Positions 36,501-46,699 of a DNA stretch of 64,000 nt are shown one piece after another. This DNA comes from Takakia lepidozioides. Taxonomy: Eukaryota > Streptophyta > Takakiopsida > Takakiales > Takakiaceae. The translations under genes were made by a program, and so were the position numbers. The number at the start of each line of letters is the position of its first letter. Positions within the stretch are counted from its first letter, which is position 1. The notes below the pieces were generated by a model, which worked only from the letters and a program-made list of their open reading frames with translations, was not told where the DNA came from and did no database searches. The stretch spans positions 59,250,756-59,314,755 of the forward strand of contig CM060731.1 in assembly GCA_030704615.1 (NCBI GenBank), written 5' to 3'.

Positions 36501-37823
36501 ACAAACTCAGGCGACCTGTAGAAAGCATGACTTGCACAAGTTCTCAGACCAAAGTTTATCATGTCCTGTCCCACAAACATCCATCCCACATTGAAATTCA
36601 CAACTTGCTCCCATCTGATGAAAATTCCTCTGGCGACCAGTGGCTTCTGTTTGGCTTGGTGTTGTAGAACTTCAAGGGGCCTGATGCTTTTGAATTTGTT
36701 TGCTGATGAATTGATTTTGAGAACACGAGCATCAAATGAAATTGCACACCATCTGGCTTATTTTAATCTTTACGTACATTACCTCCTGCCTGGCTCATGC
36801 GGACCCTAAATGCAATTGAAGCCAATTCATTAGTCTGCCATCGGGCAGAATGCAGGCATTATTATAGCACCATAATTTATAATTATGTGTCACCAAAGAG
36901 TACAGTTTGTAGTTCATAACACACAAATGCATTCTGCACCTAAATATGCATGTGGCCAGAGAAGCCTATAGACTGTTTATTAGTGCAATCTGAATAAGAC
37001 AGCAGGTACATACTTCACAGGGCGCAAAATTGTCTGAACTACAAACAGCAATATCATAACCAGCAACATCTGAGACAAATGGAGATAGTTTTGGATGGTG
37101 CGATAAAAATGCCCTTTGAGACCCACGCTTGATTGTGCGCAGATCCTGTAGATTGACAGATGGTTCAGCAAAAAGTAAGAAGCATACTCCTTCAATTAAT
37201 GAGGTTTTTCCTTACATGCACAGGCAGCAGGCCATGCGAATTGCTATAATCAATAAGGCTATGATGACATGAGCAGGAGAGAAGAAAGGAAGCCATAGAA
37301 AAGGCACCGGCGGTGAAAAAATCCAAAGGGTGCATGTGCACAAGGTGGTTTTGTATCTGTAACTCTGCACCTTACTGTGGGAAGGGGCATGGTATAAGGA
37401 AGAAGACTCGAAGATGTACTCAGTAAAAATTCCCTGGACAGATTTAACCCACCAAGGAACAAATCTCAGAGGTCACGCATACCCCTTCAGTTTTCTCTTC
37501 TAAGAAGGAAGTGGCTAATGCTGCACTGGCAGTAAGTGAAAAGGGCACAAGAGACAGAGAGCCAAGTGAAGAAGATGAAACAGAAGGGGACAGTGGAGGG
37601 GGAGGCAGAGAGCTAATACCCTGCGGATAGCTCTCAACAACAAACATGTAGTCAAGGTAAAGATGACAAGAAAAGTACCTGCAAATTTGTGATCAACGCA
37701 GTGTCGAATAGAGCGAACAACATAGAGTTGTGCACTATTGGGGTTGGCCTTAATGGCCTTGTCGCAGACCGCGAGCCTATGATCTAGCTTCAATACAGCA
37801 TTTCCTCTACCGCTCTCCTCCAT
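12596..37823 (-). CDS. ATRX: ATRX/CHR20-type SNF2 chromatin remodeller with an N-terminal TPR
   Basis: This is a nuclear SWI/SNF2-family ATPase expected to act on heterochromatin and histone-variant deposition. I joined 33 exons, all phase-compatible (5' to 3' on the minus strand): 37823-37679, 35927-35858, 35670-35525, 35168-34946, 34647-34452, 34262-34200, 33800-33705, 33293-33201, 32890-32700, 32434-32203, 31650-31540, 30869-30735, 29233-28915, 28398-28276, 27178-27135, 27058-26798, 26614-26390, 26031-25739, 25345-25258, 25148-24921, 24217-24098, 23933-23767, 23130-22983, 22563-22411, 21620-21565, 20462-20159, 19398-19257, 18510-18449, 17575-17337, 16726-16523, 14231-14153, 13702-13353, 12890-12596. 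The sum is 5,601 nt, about 1,866 residues, ending in TAG. Domains: TPR 1-120, acidic 196-260, plant ATRX helical region 261-522, ADD 853-989, SNF2 1095-1410, helicase C 1479-1750. All introns are GT-AG except one GC-AG. Exon 5 could start at 34668 and exon 29 at 17578. No stop or frameshift was found. Confidence 0.9.
13735..13800 (-). mobile_element. Solitary LINE 3'-end fragment in an ATRX intron
   Basis: On the minus strand it reads GGGTCAATGGCCACAAGGCT and ends CTTATGAGTACAATC, the 3' terminus shared by the longer LINE copies here. No coding part accompanies it. Confidence 0.65.
14440..16500 (+). mobile_element. Serial 5'-truncated LINE copies in an ATRX intron
   Basis: All lie in the intron 14232-16522. 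A short 3' end (GGCCACAAGGCTATGGC) is at about 14464. Copy 1 runs about 14525-15610: end of reverse transcriptase ([20 protein letters not shown]), an in-frame TGA at 14802, [19 protein letters not shown], then the zinc motif [17 protein letters not shown] (C-x2-C-x7-H-x4-C). Copy 2 (about 15616-16025) and copy 3 (about 16130-16490) restart at or near the zinc motif and repeat the 3' end ATGGCCACAAGGCTAC. Copies 2 and 3 are head-to-tail with copy 1. All are dead fragments on the strand opposite to the host gene. Confidence 0.8.
19488..19560 (+). repeat. SINE-like repeat, 'ATGGTACTTTATAACGTCCG' family
   Basis: GAAATGAAATGGTACTTTAT followed by AACGTCCGC and GGAAAGCTC-like words occurs here, at 23575-23640 (+) and at 28075-28130 (-). 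A decayed relative is near 29310-29375. All copies lie in ATRX introns. The fixed core and both orientations suggest a small mobile family. Confidence 0.55.
21716..22350 (-). mobile_element. 5'-truncated LINE copy in an ATRX intron
   Basis: The minus strand reads [35 protein letters not shown] and [19 protein letters not shown]. After a frameshift near the zinc motif it continues [18 protein letters not shown] and [19 protein letters not shown]. It ends with the shared 3' terminus at 21716-21775. It lies in the intron 21621-22410, on the same strand as the host gene. Confidence 0.8.
23575..23640 (+). repeat. SINE-like repeat, 'ATGGTACTTTATAACGTCCG' family
   Basis: Second copy of the element at 19488-19560, with the same ATGGTACTTTATAACGTCCG core, in an ATRX intron. 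Confidence 0.55.
24228..24742. repeat. Nested short repeats in an ATRX intron
   Basis: GATGCACCAACTGCCAGCC and its left flank occur at 24228-24272 and again at 24365-24410. TACTTGAGTCCCTTGGGCCC at about 24318-24354 is mirrored in inverse orientation at about 24703-24742. This looks like two opposite insertions of one small repeat plus a local duplication next to exon 21. Confidence 0.45.
25351..25373. repeat. (CA)n microsatellite at a splice acceptor
   Basis: About eleven CA repeats lie immediately upstream (in gene sense, GT repeats) of the CAG acceptor of ATRX exon 19 at 25345. Confidence 0.8.
25739..26614 (-). other. ATRX-like gene exons 17-18: ADD histone-reader domain
   Basis: Exon 17 (26390-26614) starts with an aspartate-rich run and then gives a GATA-like finger, [10 protein letters not shown] and later VCKKCYKRL. 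Exon 18 (25739-26031) gives a PHD-like finger: [44 protein letters not shown]. The Cys spacing and order match the ADD domain of ATRX and DNMT3 proteins, which reads the histone H3 tail unmethylated at K4. Both finger halves are complete. Confidence 0.88.
26798..29233 (-). other. ATRX-like gene exons 13-16: variable nuclear linker
   Basis: Exons 28915-29233, 28276-28398, 27135-27178 and 26798-27058 encode a low-conservation linker. Key words are [51 protein letters not shown] and [18 protein letters not shown]. The 44-nt exon 15 is unusually small but is fixed by phase on both sides (1 in, 0 out). Exon 13 must use the GTATTG donor at 28914. The nearer GTTAGA donor would give a frame with an immediate stop. 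Confidence 0.7.
28075..28130 (-). repeat. SINE-like repeat, 'ATGGTACTTTATAACGTCCG' family
   Basis: Inverse copy: AAGTACCATTTCATTTC on the plus strand, preceded by GCTTTCCGCGGACATTATA. It lies in the intron between ATRX exons 14 and 15. Confidence 0.55.
30735..35168 (-). other. ATRX-like gene exons 4-12: acidic linker and plant ATRX helical region
   Basis: Exon 4 (34946-35168) is a variable linker ([20 protein letters not shown]). Exon 5 (34452-34647) is strongly acidic, with runs of E and D. Exons 6-11 carry the block typical of plant ATRX proteins: [100 protein letters not shown] and [15 protein letters not shown]. Exon 12 continues [18 protein letters not shown] and is basic. The alternating charged, heptad-like pattern suggests helices or coiled coil. 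This block makes assignment to plant ATRX/CHR20 rather than another SNF2 subfamily secure. Confidence 0.88.
33527..33590 (-). mobile_element. Solitary LINE 3'-end fragment in an ATRX intron
   Basis: The plus strand reads AATGTACTCATAAAACCTTG, then GCCGTAGCCTTGTGGCC. This is the inverse of the LINE 3' terminus, without coding sequence. Confidence 0.6.
35525..37823 (-). other. ATRX-like gene exons 1-3: SGT1-like TPR domain
   Basis: Exons 37679-37823, 35858-35927 and 35525-35670 encode residues 1-120. They read [20 protein letters not shown], then [34 protein letters not shown] and [15 protein letters not shown]. The spacing and residues (ADADRAI.L.P....AY.RKG) match the three TPR motifs at the start of the SGT1 co-chaperone far better than generic TPRs. 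Splice phases are 1, 2, 1 and continue into exon 4. The first ATG (37823) opens the frame directly. If the TPR were a separate gene, exon 3 would need its own stop and 3' end. Reading through its donor (GTGAGT) gives no plausible alternative ending. Confidence 0.7.
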
Positions 37824-39000
37824 TAAGAGAACGCAAAGCCTTCAACATTGCACAGAGAAAATGGGCAACGGTGGGAGCGGATGAAGTCGAGAGGTATTTT
37901 ACCTGCGATCAACTGACCATCAAGAATTAAGCAGGACCGTGTACGTGGTGTATTCGAGAATGGCCCACTGGATACAGACTAAGAGAAACAGAGACAAGGA
38001 AGGTGCAGAGAATGACACAAGAGAGCGGCAAATACACGGGGCTCTATGGCAAGCACGGTGCAGCGTGCATAGACAGGCACAGATGAAAGGCGAACAGCGT
38101 CAGATGACAACTTTCTCTCTACGAGTCAGAGAAAGAGACAGTCTCTCAAACTGAAAGGGAGACTACCAGACTCCGAAGACGTTGTGCCTTCACAACAACA
38201 TAATTCGATCAGTGTACACCCCACTTCCTTGGCGAGCTATGAAGAATTCTGTCTGGAAAAATGCTAATGACTCGGAGACGACAATGAGAAGGACAGGCGG
38301 GATTGGCCGCCAACCTCAGAACTGAGAAAGAGTCTTTACAAATTGGTGACTGTCATATGGTAGGGTGAGACTCAAGATCGAAAAGCGGAAGCGGGCTAAC
38401 CCTGCGAATATAAGGTACAAGATGGACAGAAAAGCCCTCCGAACTGAAGGAATCCTGCATCAAGTTGTCGCCATGATGAAGAGCAATTTGATCACAAAAA
38501 CTCGCGTCTTCAGTAAGACGGAATGACAACATCTCATAACACCAAACACCAACAAGAGAATGGCAGTAGGCTCGAAGCGCGATTCTCATGTGAACCGAGA
38601 AGGAGATTCTACTCAGCAGAAGGAAAATGTTTCAAGTTCTTGATCACATGACACACCTATACTTAGCTTGACGGGAACAAGTCAGGGCACAGAAAAAGTA
38701 CAATACTGAGATGGATCCCTCTTCAAACATTAGCGCAACGATACCTGAATGGCCAAGTGTAAGCGCGTCCTCGACTGAAGAAATATAACCTACTCCACCA
38801 ACTATCTTTCAAAGATCTCCATCCCGTAGAGGGGAAACCAGACTAGACGACAACACGGTGAAGTTTGAAGTAAAGGAAGAAGATTTCTTTCTGTGCTCCC
38901 CGCAAAACATTTGTGATCAAACTCGTCCCTCATCTCTATCGCCATTTACACCCTCCCTTCACAAACTCCGAATCCCTAATACCCAATGCCTCTGCAAGCT
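37824..39000. promoter_or_regulatory. Putative 5' flank / promoter region of the ATRX-like gene
   Basis: This is the stretch upstream of the ATG at 37823 in gene sense. I see no clear TATA element or repeat in it, and frames on both strands (for example 38353-38589) are unrecognised. It is called only by position. Confidence 0.35.
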
Positions 39001-39439
39001 CCATCTCATGACTGTGTGCATTTGAACACAGGACCTCACCCTACGCTGCCCTAACCACCAAATCATGCTTTATCGGAGCTTAAAACACGGCCTAATACCT
39101 ATTAGATCAAGGAAATGGGACATTTTTTAATCCCCCATTCAATTGACGCGATGAATGGAGTTGAACCCGGCACTAGTGCACTGTGAGGTACAAATTCAAG
39201 CCCGTCTGACCAGCAAACCTTCCCGCGTACGCTACCCTTATACCCAAGTCTGACGAACGATTTGCACGTCAGTATCACAACGAAAGGCGCAACCGAGCTA
39301 GCTGGTCGCTTCACCGTCTATTCCCCGCGACAGGGGTTACATTCTCACCCAAGTTAGGCGGCGGCCATCCCAATATTACAACTCCAGATATCAACGGCTG
39401 AAAAAAATCCCAGGGAAATAAGAGAGAAACATTTCTTAT
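39001..39439. other. Decayed repeat-like stretch
   Basis: Inverse B-box-like words (GAACCCGGCACTAGTGCA at about 39165, TTGAACACAGGACCTCAC at about 39020) hint at old tRNA-derived repeats. No complete element can be drawn. Confidence 0.3.
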
Positions 39440-39626
39440 TTTTATTTTTTCCAAGGAAACACCAGCCCCAGCAACTGGGCCTTGAGGGCGAAAATAAATC
39501 CCCTTTCTGGGCGAGGGACGCATTCCAGGGGCAGAGCCCCAGCTTCAAGGCAGAGAGACAGATGACAAGGGTTTGAACCCCAGAACCACACGGCAATACA
39601 CGAGTGGCTTACGGGGGCCACAGCCA
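39440..39626 (-). mobile_element. tRNA-derived SINE, family 2
   Basis: On the minus strand it starts GGCTGTGGCCCCCGTAAG and has a strong B box, GGGGTTCAAACCC. Its body words AAAGGGGATTTATTTTCGCC, CTCAAGG and GTTTCCTTGGAAAA have counterparts in the copy at 50205-50424. Confidence 0.6.
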
Positions 39627-39734
39627 TCAAATGTCTATATTTTTTCTTTTTTCTTTTTTCTGAGAAACAGGGGATGAATGAAACTTTATGTAACTCAGGC
39701 CCCCTTATTTCTACTCATTTGCAGATGGTTTAGG

Positions 39735-40075
39735 TTCCAAATTTTTTTTTTTTAATGGGCCCTGCTTCCCGAGCCCACCAAAGTGAGGTGGAGGCAAAAG
39801 AAACCTGTAAAATCTAGCCTTTCCCCTCTTTATATACTCTCTCGGTGGTCGAGCCTTCTAGAAAGGGGCCCACCGCCTCATCCTGCTTTTGGAACTAGGA
39901 GGGCTCACCTCCTACTTCTATGCTTGGCCTCTACACGTGGCCTCACATTTCACCCATTCTAACAGAGGTACCCTCCCTCCCTATTGGCTCTCCAATCCTC
40001 TCCCTTTTTCCAACCTTCAGGAATAGCCCCTACCAGAACTCAGGGCAGGTCCCCTTAAGTATATTTAAGGGGAAA
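39735..40075 (+). repeat. LTR-like repeat, copy 1
   Basis: It contains GAGCCCACCAAAGTGAGG, a TATA-like CTCTTTATATACTC, GAGCCTTCTAGAAAGGGG, TATTGGCTCTCCAATCC and CCAACCTTCAGGAATAGCCC. The same ordered words, diverged, occur at 50540-50830 in the same orientation. A TATA-like box followed by conserved downstream sequence would suit an LTR or a TRIM element, but no terminal TG..CA, primer site or coding region was identified. Confidence 0.45.
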
Positions 40076-40499
40076 AAAACTATAACCCCCCCCCCAAACA
40101 CACACCATAACGGATGGAAATTTGGAAAACTTGGATGAATATCGCTTAAAAGCTCGGTTATGTCCGATAATTCACCATCACTCGCCTCTCGACGGACTGT
40201 AGCCTGGCATCAATCGCCGCTCCTGTGGCTCAGCAGTATCCTGTGCCATGCTACTCATCTTGGTGGATACCTAGTCCGTAGTCAGTGAAAGAGCCAACAA
40301 GACAGGGTGAAAAGAACGAACAAGGGCAGACAACTCCAGATACCATGAAAAGAGACCAATATCATTATGAAAGGACAAGAAAAAACAAATGACAGAAATA
40401 AAAGGCCATGACGAATTTTAAAATTTTCCAATAATGTTTATTAATTTAATTATTTGCTATATTATGCCGCCAGGTCAGAGAGCAATAATGGAGCCTACG

Positions 40500-40735
40500 C
40501 CTCCGCACCACACATGCTGGGATGTACGAGCTTATTACAGCTGTGCCGGATTGCGACCACCACGATGGATGGATGGATGGATGGATGTGTCTTGACCAGG
40601 CCGGTCACACCCATGGAATGAATGAATTGCATCCAAATATGAACTTGGATGGAATCTCGGGTGACGTGCATAGAGACGTGGATTTGAACCAACCTCAGGC
40701 TGCCAGGTCAGCCATTGCATGAAACCAGTGGTTCT
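40500..40735 (-). mobile_element. tRNA-like SINE with internal (GGAT)n
   Basis: On the minus strand an A-box-like ATGGCTGACCTGGCAGCC is followed by a B-box-like GGTTCAAATCC. A (GGAT)n microsatellite lies within the body at 40564-40587. Confidence 0.5.
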
Positions 40736-41834
40736 TCAAGGAGACGTGGATGAATGAACATCGATGGTGGGCCCCACAGGATGAACTGAATAATCATTAG
40801 TTTGAACCATTCAACTCCGAGGAGACTCACTTGACATGACTAAATATTCAATTTTCGAGACAATGGTTCATCCACACCAATAGTCCATCCATTTCCAGTG
40901 TGATGAATGTGCTTGAAGAGTCCTTGTATCCGTTCAGTCACATTTGGATGAAAAGATATTGATGACATCCATACAATAGAGCCTATTTAGCTTTAAATAC
41001 GTGGGTAGATGAATAGTAAGCATACAAATCATGTGACGGTATCTAAATGCAAATTAAGATGATATTATGATAGAAAGAGAAGAGAGAGAGATGAGACACC
41101 AACCGGAGGTAGCGTAAACAGGAGCCGCTTCCCTAAGGCTCGTGGTACTGCTGCGCTTCCCTTTCAAGGTGGGCAATATGATTATGGTCGCATTCAGAAA
41201 GGTATTTGCCACCAACTTGCTGAATCTCGACCATATAAGTTTCGTTGACAAAGCATTGTAAGGTTCAAACTTCAACTACTTCAGAAAGCGTCCGTGGTGA
41301 AATTCAAATAGAAAAATAGCTAGGTTATCTAAGCATTGGTAACTTGCAACCTCTCAAAATGGTAGAGGAGACTCTTATCTTGTGAAAACAAGCATGATAG
41401 CCTTGAGCGAATTACTATATGATTACATGACTACAATAGCGAGCACCTAGAGGTTTTATACTTGCTCTATCAAGCCATTGTATTCTTTACAACTGGCTAC
41501 AACCAGTCACAAAAGCAAGAACAAATCTGAAACCTTAAAATAAAGTGTATTTGAAAAGGCAATTGCCGGTGGCCCCTGCTCTCAACGGGATGCACATAAC
41601 AGACCTTGGTTGCTTTGACCCACGGAATAATCCAATCTCTAAACTATAAGTCCACGTGTGAGGGGGTAACATTGGAAAAGGGTCATAATATGTGGGCTCC
41701 TAGAAAGCAAAGTGGTAAGGGCATAAACCATTTCACTCATGGTTGTGGGTTCATATCACATCTTGGATATCATAAAGATGTCCACGTCTTCCAAATCAAG
41801 TACACCATAGTTGCATAAAATCACGTGACATAGC
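40736..41834. other. Intergenic stretch without a recognisable gene
   Basis: Short frames only, none with a known motif, and no repeat structure that I can define. Confidence 0.35.
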
Positions 41835-41842
41835 GTTAACAC

Positions 41843-42634
41843 CAGTGTTGGGCGGTTATTTATATTTTTTGCTAACAAGCGGTTGCGGTTACATTGGAAC
41901 TCAATATTGAAAGAACCTTGTAGGCCGGTTACTTCAATTTATTGACTTTCTAATAACCTGTCGGTTGCGGTTAAGAGTGACATGTTTTTTTGGCCAGATA
42001 CCCATAAATCCCGGTTATCATTTTCGCTACAACTGAGGATTATACAACAGGTTATGTTTATTTGTTTATTTATTTAAAATGAATATGCTGAAACTTCTAT
42101 CAATCATAGTATATTTTCAATGGATTAGTTCAATAGAGTTGGCCTGCAGGTATATTTTAGATATATGACACATGCATCTGGAATTACTAAATGAATTGGG
42201 CTCATCCATGGGGATTTCAAAAACTACAATGTCATATCATAATGTTTCAATGTGCTTCAATACATGAAGCTCTAGCAAGCTCATTCATGAATTTAGCCAA
42301 GGACTCACACCTCAGAAACGCCACTCATAACCTTAGGTTATTCAATCCAATATATATATATTCGTAACCGTCCACTTCAAAAACACCCAACTGGTTGTCT
42401 ACATCATTTTTTTAAATTTTGACCTCCGCCGGTTATTTGTATGCCTACACTCTGTCAGTTCCTAACGGACCGATTATTTCAATTTTTCATCTCCTTTACT
42501 TGTATGCCTACAATCTGCCAGTTCCTAACGGGACCGATTATTTCAAATCTTCATCTCCTGCGGTTATATATGTATATAACCAGATAGATAACCAACTGTT
42601 ATTCTAGACAAGAATAAGTAACCGCCCAACATTG
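41843..42634. mobile_element. 792-bp non-autonomous hAT element with perfect 8-bp target duplication
   Basis: The left end is CAGTGTTGGGCGGTTA. The reverse complement of the right end is CAATGTTGGGCGGTTA, 15 of 16 identical. Flanking GTTAACAC is present exactly on both sides (41835-41842 and 42635-42642). An 8-bp target duplication and CA-starting inverted repeats are hAT hallmarks. The interior has GCGGTTA/CCGGTTA subterminal repeats and a 63-bp tandem pair at about 42436-42563 (TTGTATGCCTACA, then CAGTTCCTAACGG). No transposase is encoded. Confidence 0.88.
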
Positions 42635-42779
42635 GTTAACACGTCAGCATCACGTAGTGATGTGCATCACGTCACCTCAATAACTAACTTCATGTTATAA
42701 AATTTTATCTTATTTTAACTTCTACAAAGCATAGTTAACAATACGTAAACTGCTACTTCAGCTTTGACGCCCCCAAATT

Positions 42780-43560
42780 ATAAGAAATTAATTCATAAAT
42801 TCAGGACTACCAAATCTAGCCGATTTTTAAAAAATATGTAATAAATCGGGCCCGCCAGCTCTGGCAATATCTATTATCAAAAATATATCTAATAAATTCA
42901 AAACCACCAACTCTAACGGTCTTGATCTTCAGAAAATTATGTATTAAATTCGGCACCGTCAGCTCTGACATTCCCAATTTTAGATAAAAACAATTATTAC
43001 TAGCTTTGGCGGTCCACATTTTCTAAATATTTAATAAATTTAGGATTGATTGTCCTAATTTTTTAATTATTTTAATGAATTTGGGTTCCCCAACTATTGC
43101 AATCCAATCTTGTTTTGTAATTATTTTATTAAATTCAAGAGTGCCAGCTCGGACGCTTTTTATTTTTTTGCCTTCTTGGATAAAATTTGGACTACCAGAG
43201 TTCGTGGTCCCAATTTTTATTTAATTTTTAGAATAAAATCAAAATCACCAAAGCTACTTGTCCAAGTTTTAATTTTAAGTTTTATATTTTATTTCTTTTT
43301 AAAGATTTCAGATCGAGACTGTCAAAATTTTATTTTTATATTTTTAATAAAATTGGGACCATATTGACGGCCCTGGACTTTTAATCTTTATTATTTTTTA
43401 TAAAATCGAGACCGCTATATTAGGCGGTCCCGAATTTTTTGATTTATATGTTTTAAATCAAGATAGCCAGAGATGATAATCCCATTTCTTTCTTTCATCT
43501 TTAAAGATAAAAATCATGATCGCCTAATTGGCGGTCCTTATTTTTCTCTTTTTTAGAATC
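42780..43560. repeat. Array of about 50-bp palindromic units (array A)
   Basis: About 15 diverged units occur at a spacing near 50 bp, with centres near 42803, 42847, 42900, 42951, 42996, 43043, 43084, 43138, 43188, 43243, 43312, 43352, 43405, 43459 and 43515. Each has an imperfect palindrome of the form GGGACCGCC-N6-GGCGGTCCC. Good examples are GAGACCGCTATATTAGGCGG at 43407 and GGACTACCAGAGTTCGTGG at 43190. AT-rich spacers (AATTTTTATTT, TAATAAAAT) separate them. Confidence 0.75.
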
Positions 43561-43582
43561 TGTTATTCAAAAAATAAAAAAT

Positions 43583-46260
43583 TCAGTGGGGTTTGTCCCC
43601 GTTCCCCTCCCAATTGTAACCATGCCTCGATTTCCCCAACCACCTTGTCGGTCTTAAAGTCCTTAGTTTCTTGAGATGTCCCTTTGGGCACATGCAAAAA
43701 ATATGTTTCACCGTTGTCCGAGCTCCCAAGTCATACATTGTGCATTTTGCTGTGTTAGCATCCCGTATGGGCCTTATCAGTTTTAATCGAGATTTGGTTG
43801 GCAGCATATTGAATGTTGTCTTGACCATGGTACCGTACTCTGGAACAGAAAGCATGATAGTTTTGAGCCAAGATCTATTTTCCGGGGCCTGAAGTCCTTC
43901 ATACTTCAACATTTGGGACGTCTTGAGTTGCCCCAACTTCTGAAGATCCAGCTTTGCCGTTGCCTGATCTAAGTACAATTTGAGCTCTTTTGCATCTTCA
44001 ATCCTAATATATTCCAACCTTCTTGAGAAATTTCAGAGATGGTCAATCCGGATACCCAATTCTCTACATGTTTTAGTCAATTCTCTATCATGTAAGTATG
44101 TCATTATTTCATTTGTACCATCCTTATTCCGTTTCGAAATATCAATTTCCCAAACAACCGTCCAACATGGGACTTTCGATTGGTTGTGCTTTCCATTTGA
44201 GAAATATCATTGGGGAGGTCACTCCCCGTATATTTTCAAAACCACGTGAGAACAAATATAGGGTGCAATTTATTTTTTTGAGGTAAAATTTAGAAAAAAT
44301 TTAGTGAGAAAATATGGTAAGATAATATCCTTTCACCTAGTTTTTTCTTAAAAATGTCACAAAAAAAATCCAGAGTTTTACTTAAAAAGTTAATGTAGTA
44401 AAGGGTTTTATCTACAGTATAATGTCTCCATCATTGTGAAGTTTCTCATATTTCATCCAGCTCTAATCCATCAAGATAGGTAGAGAGCACCTGAGGTTCA
44501 AATATGATTCCAGTGATACACAGTGGATTGATGTTGATACCATAATCTCAACAATGACTATGGCATTTGAACCATCTCAAAACTTATATTCTTTAGATCC
44601 AAGTGATGTTGCGGCTTTCAATGAGTTCGTGGCTAATGAAAATCAAACTTTTTCTTGGGTCTGGCATTTGACTTATGTTATATGGAATGTACTTGTTTGT
44701 GTAAATACTTTGAAATTTTGCAATTATTTAAAACGACAATTTAAAATATGGTCTAATTAATTGTTGCAAAAGAAACTTATAAAGAAAAATAGGGTGTTAG
44801 AAAATAAAGGGTTTTACAATATTACCTAAAGATAGGGTGGAGAAAAATGCAAAATTTTAAAAATATAGCCTAGTATAAATATACCTTTGTATGCACGTGA
44901 TATGAAAAAAATACATATAGAGACCCTCCGTGGAAATATCTAGCCGTGCGAATCATGCTCACCATTTGCATCTTACAGGAGTAATGTGGCACGGTGACGG
45001 AACAACCCAGGTATGAGTTCATCTGGAGAGTCCAAAAAGCGAAAGACGGAGCTCACTAGCGTCCCTTTGTATATCGCGTGAAAATCCCTTAATCTCACCC
45101 CAAGTGGCGGGTCCCTGCTACTAGTAATTTTCCGCTTTCCACTTTGGGTTTCCGTCCCAATGTTTTCCGGGCGGATGCATTTGTACGAACGTAGTTTCAT
45201 CTAAAATGAACTTAGGGATCACGTGGGTTCTCATGATGAACTCCAATATGGGTCAAACTGCCATTGTAATCATATCCAACTTGAGTGAAGGATGGAGCAA
45301 CTTGGTGAACTAACTGTCATTGACTAGAATCAATTTGGCATGCATCTTTGCCAATGTCATCATTCATGGGTGATCTTGTTGTCCACCTTCCATCTGCGGG
45401 ATTTGATTCGTGACAAGGCTGGCCGGGGACTTGTGCATTCTCAAGTACTTAAACGTTTAAGCTACAAGAAGTTTGCATGACTTCTTATCCTTGGAGAGTA
45501 ACCGAAATTGGAAGATCCACTCCCTTTCTTTGACGAAATACCCGAGCTCAAACTTGACATTTTTCCGTATAGAATGCGATCTCCGACCAATCTGCCCATT
45601 TAGAACCAATTTTTGCCATCTTCAATAGATCGGGCAGCAAATCTGACACTCGAAATTCATCGTCCACATAATCTGCTCCCGTCACATTGATGTTTCCCAA
45701 ACCAGCTTACGCATTCTTGTTCCACCCATTTAGCCACTGTGTCTTTGATGAGCGCAAAGATCAGTGGACTAATCGTGTTTCCTTGCGCAATCCCGTTTAT
45801 AATGTGGATGATATCTGATGACTTGGTATTTCTCATTGTCGTTTCGATCCACATCTTTTTTAGGCTTGGAGAGAGGTTCGTCATAAGATGATTATCGCAA
45901 TGTGTCCCAACGGGATGGACGTGAACGCATCCGCATAATCAGTCATGAGGACAAACACATCTTGTTGCCTCCGTCTTGACTGTTCTAAACAAGATGTCAA
46001 CTTAAAGTCTCATTCTGCGCAACCTGCTCTCCCTGGATTTATCCCCACGTGCATGATGGACCTCACTTGTGCCGCCCCCAGTCCTTCATGTGCTTCATTA
46101 GCAATCAGATTCGATAAAATCTTGAAGATTACATGAAGCATGGTAATGGGTTGTCCTCCCCCTGGATCCCTTGGATCCTTCCCCGATTTTTGAAATAAAC
46201 ATGACTTTAGTGTTTCTGCAGGCGAGCAACGGGATTCTGCCGAACCTATACCGAAGATTT
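43583..46260 (-). mobile_element. LINE reverse-transcriptase relic (a different family)
   Basis: Minus-strand order fits a non-LTR element. RT motif 1 words (NTKVMFISK, then with a frameshift QPITMLHVIFKILSNLI) lie at about 46100-46250. Next come VFVLMTDYADAFTSIP (motif A) at about 45930 and GIAQGNTISPLIFALI (motif B) at about 45770. The C-terminal region lies at 43583-44017, with TFNMLPTKSRLKLIRPIRD and a zinc-knuckle-like AKCTMYDLGARTTVKHIFC. An in-frame TGA and several frameshifts show it is dead. The 44300-45600 segment between them is too decayed to read. It shares no obvious sequence with the LINE family in the ATRX introns. Confidence 0.7.
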
Positions 46261-46699
46261 AAAATACCTCTGTCACTATAAAAGAAATCTAATTTCAAAA
46301 AATTATTTCATTGTAATACAAACTCATCTAGTATTTGGTCTTGGGCGGGAATAGGATTGGGTCTCTCCGTAGCGTCAAGTAGCCACCACGATCTTTCGAG
46401 TGCGAGGCGGGGTATTTTTTTTTTTCGAGTGAGGTCTTAAATGTGGTAACACATCACCTGCTCTCGCTGATACTTCCTTCTAAGGCGGAACGCTCCCCCT
46501 AGATTCACGTGGAACTAGTAATTAGAATTTTTGACAACGTCCTACCCCACGTTACAAGATAATAACATAATTCTTCTATTTTTTTTCAAGAATAGAAATT
46601 CATAGTTTTGAGTTGATTCGCGATTTCGTCATGTACGTGATATGAAGTGGTGAAGAAATAACTCCGCGGACCGATTCTATCGAATGTAGTTATGATCCT

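Noticed and set aside
43583-44017. Independent 144-codon host gene
   Set aside because: The frame ends in a zinc-knuckle-like motif of retroelement C-termini and lies in the right place and strand relative to RT motifs at 45.7-46.25 kb.
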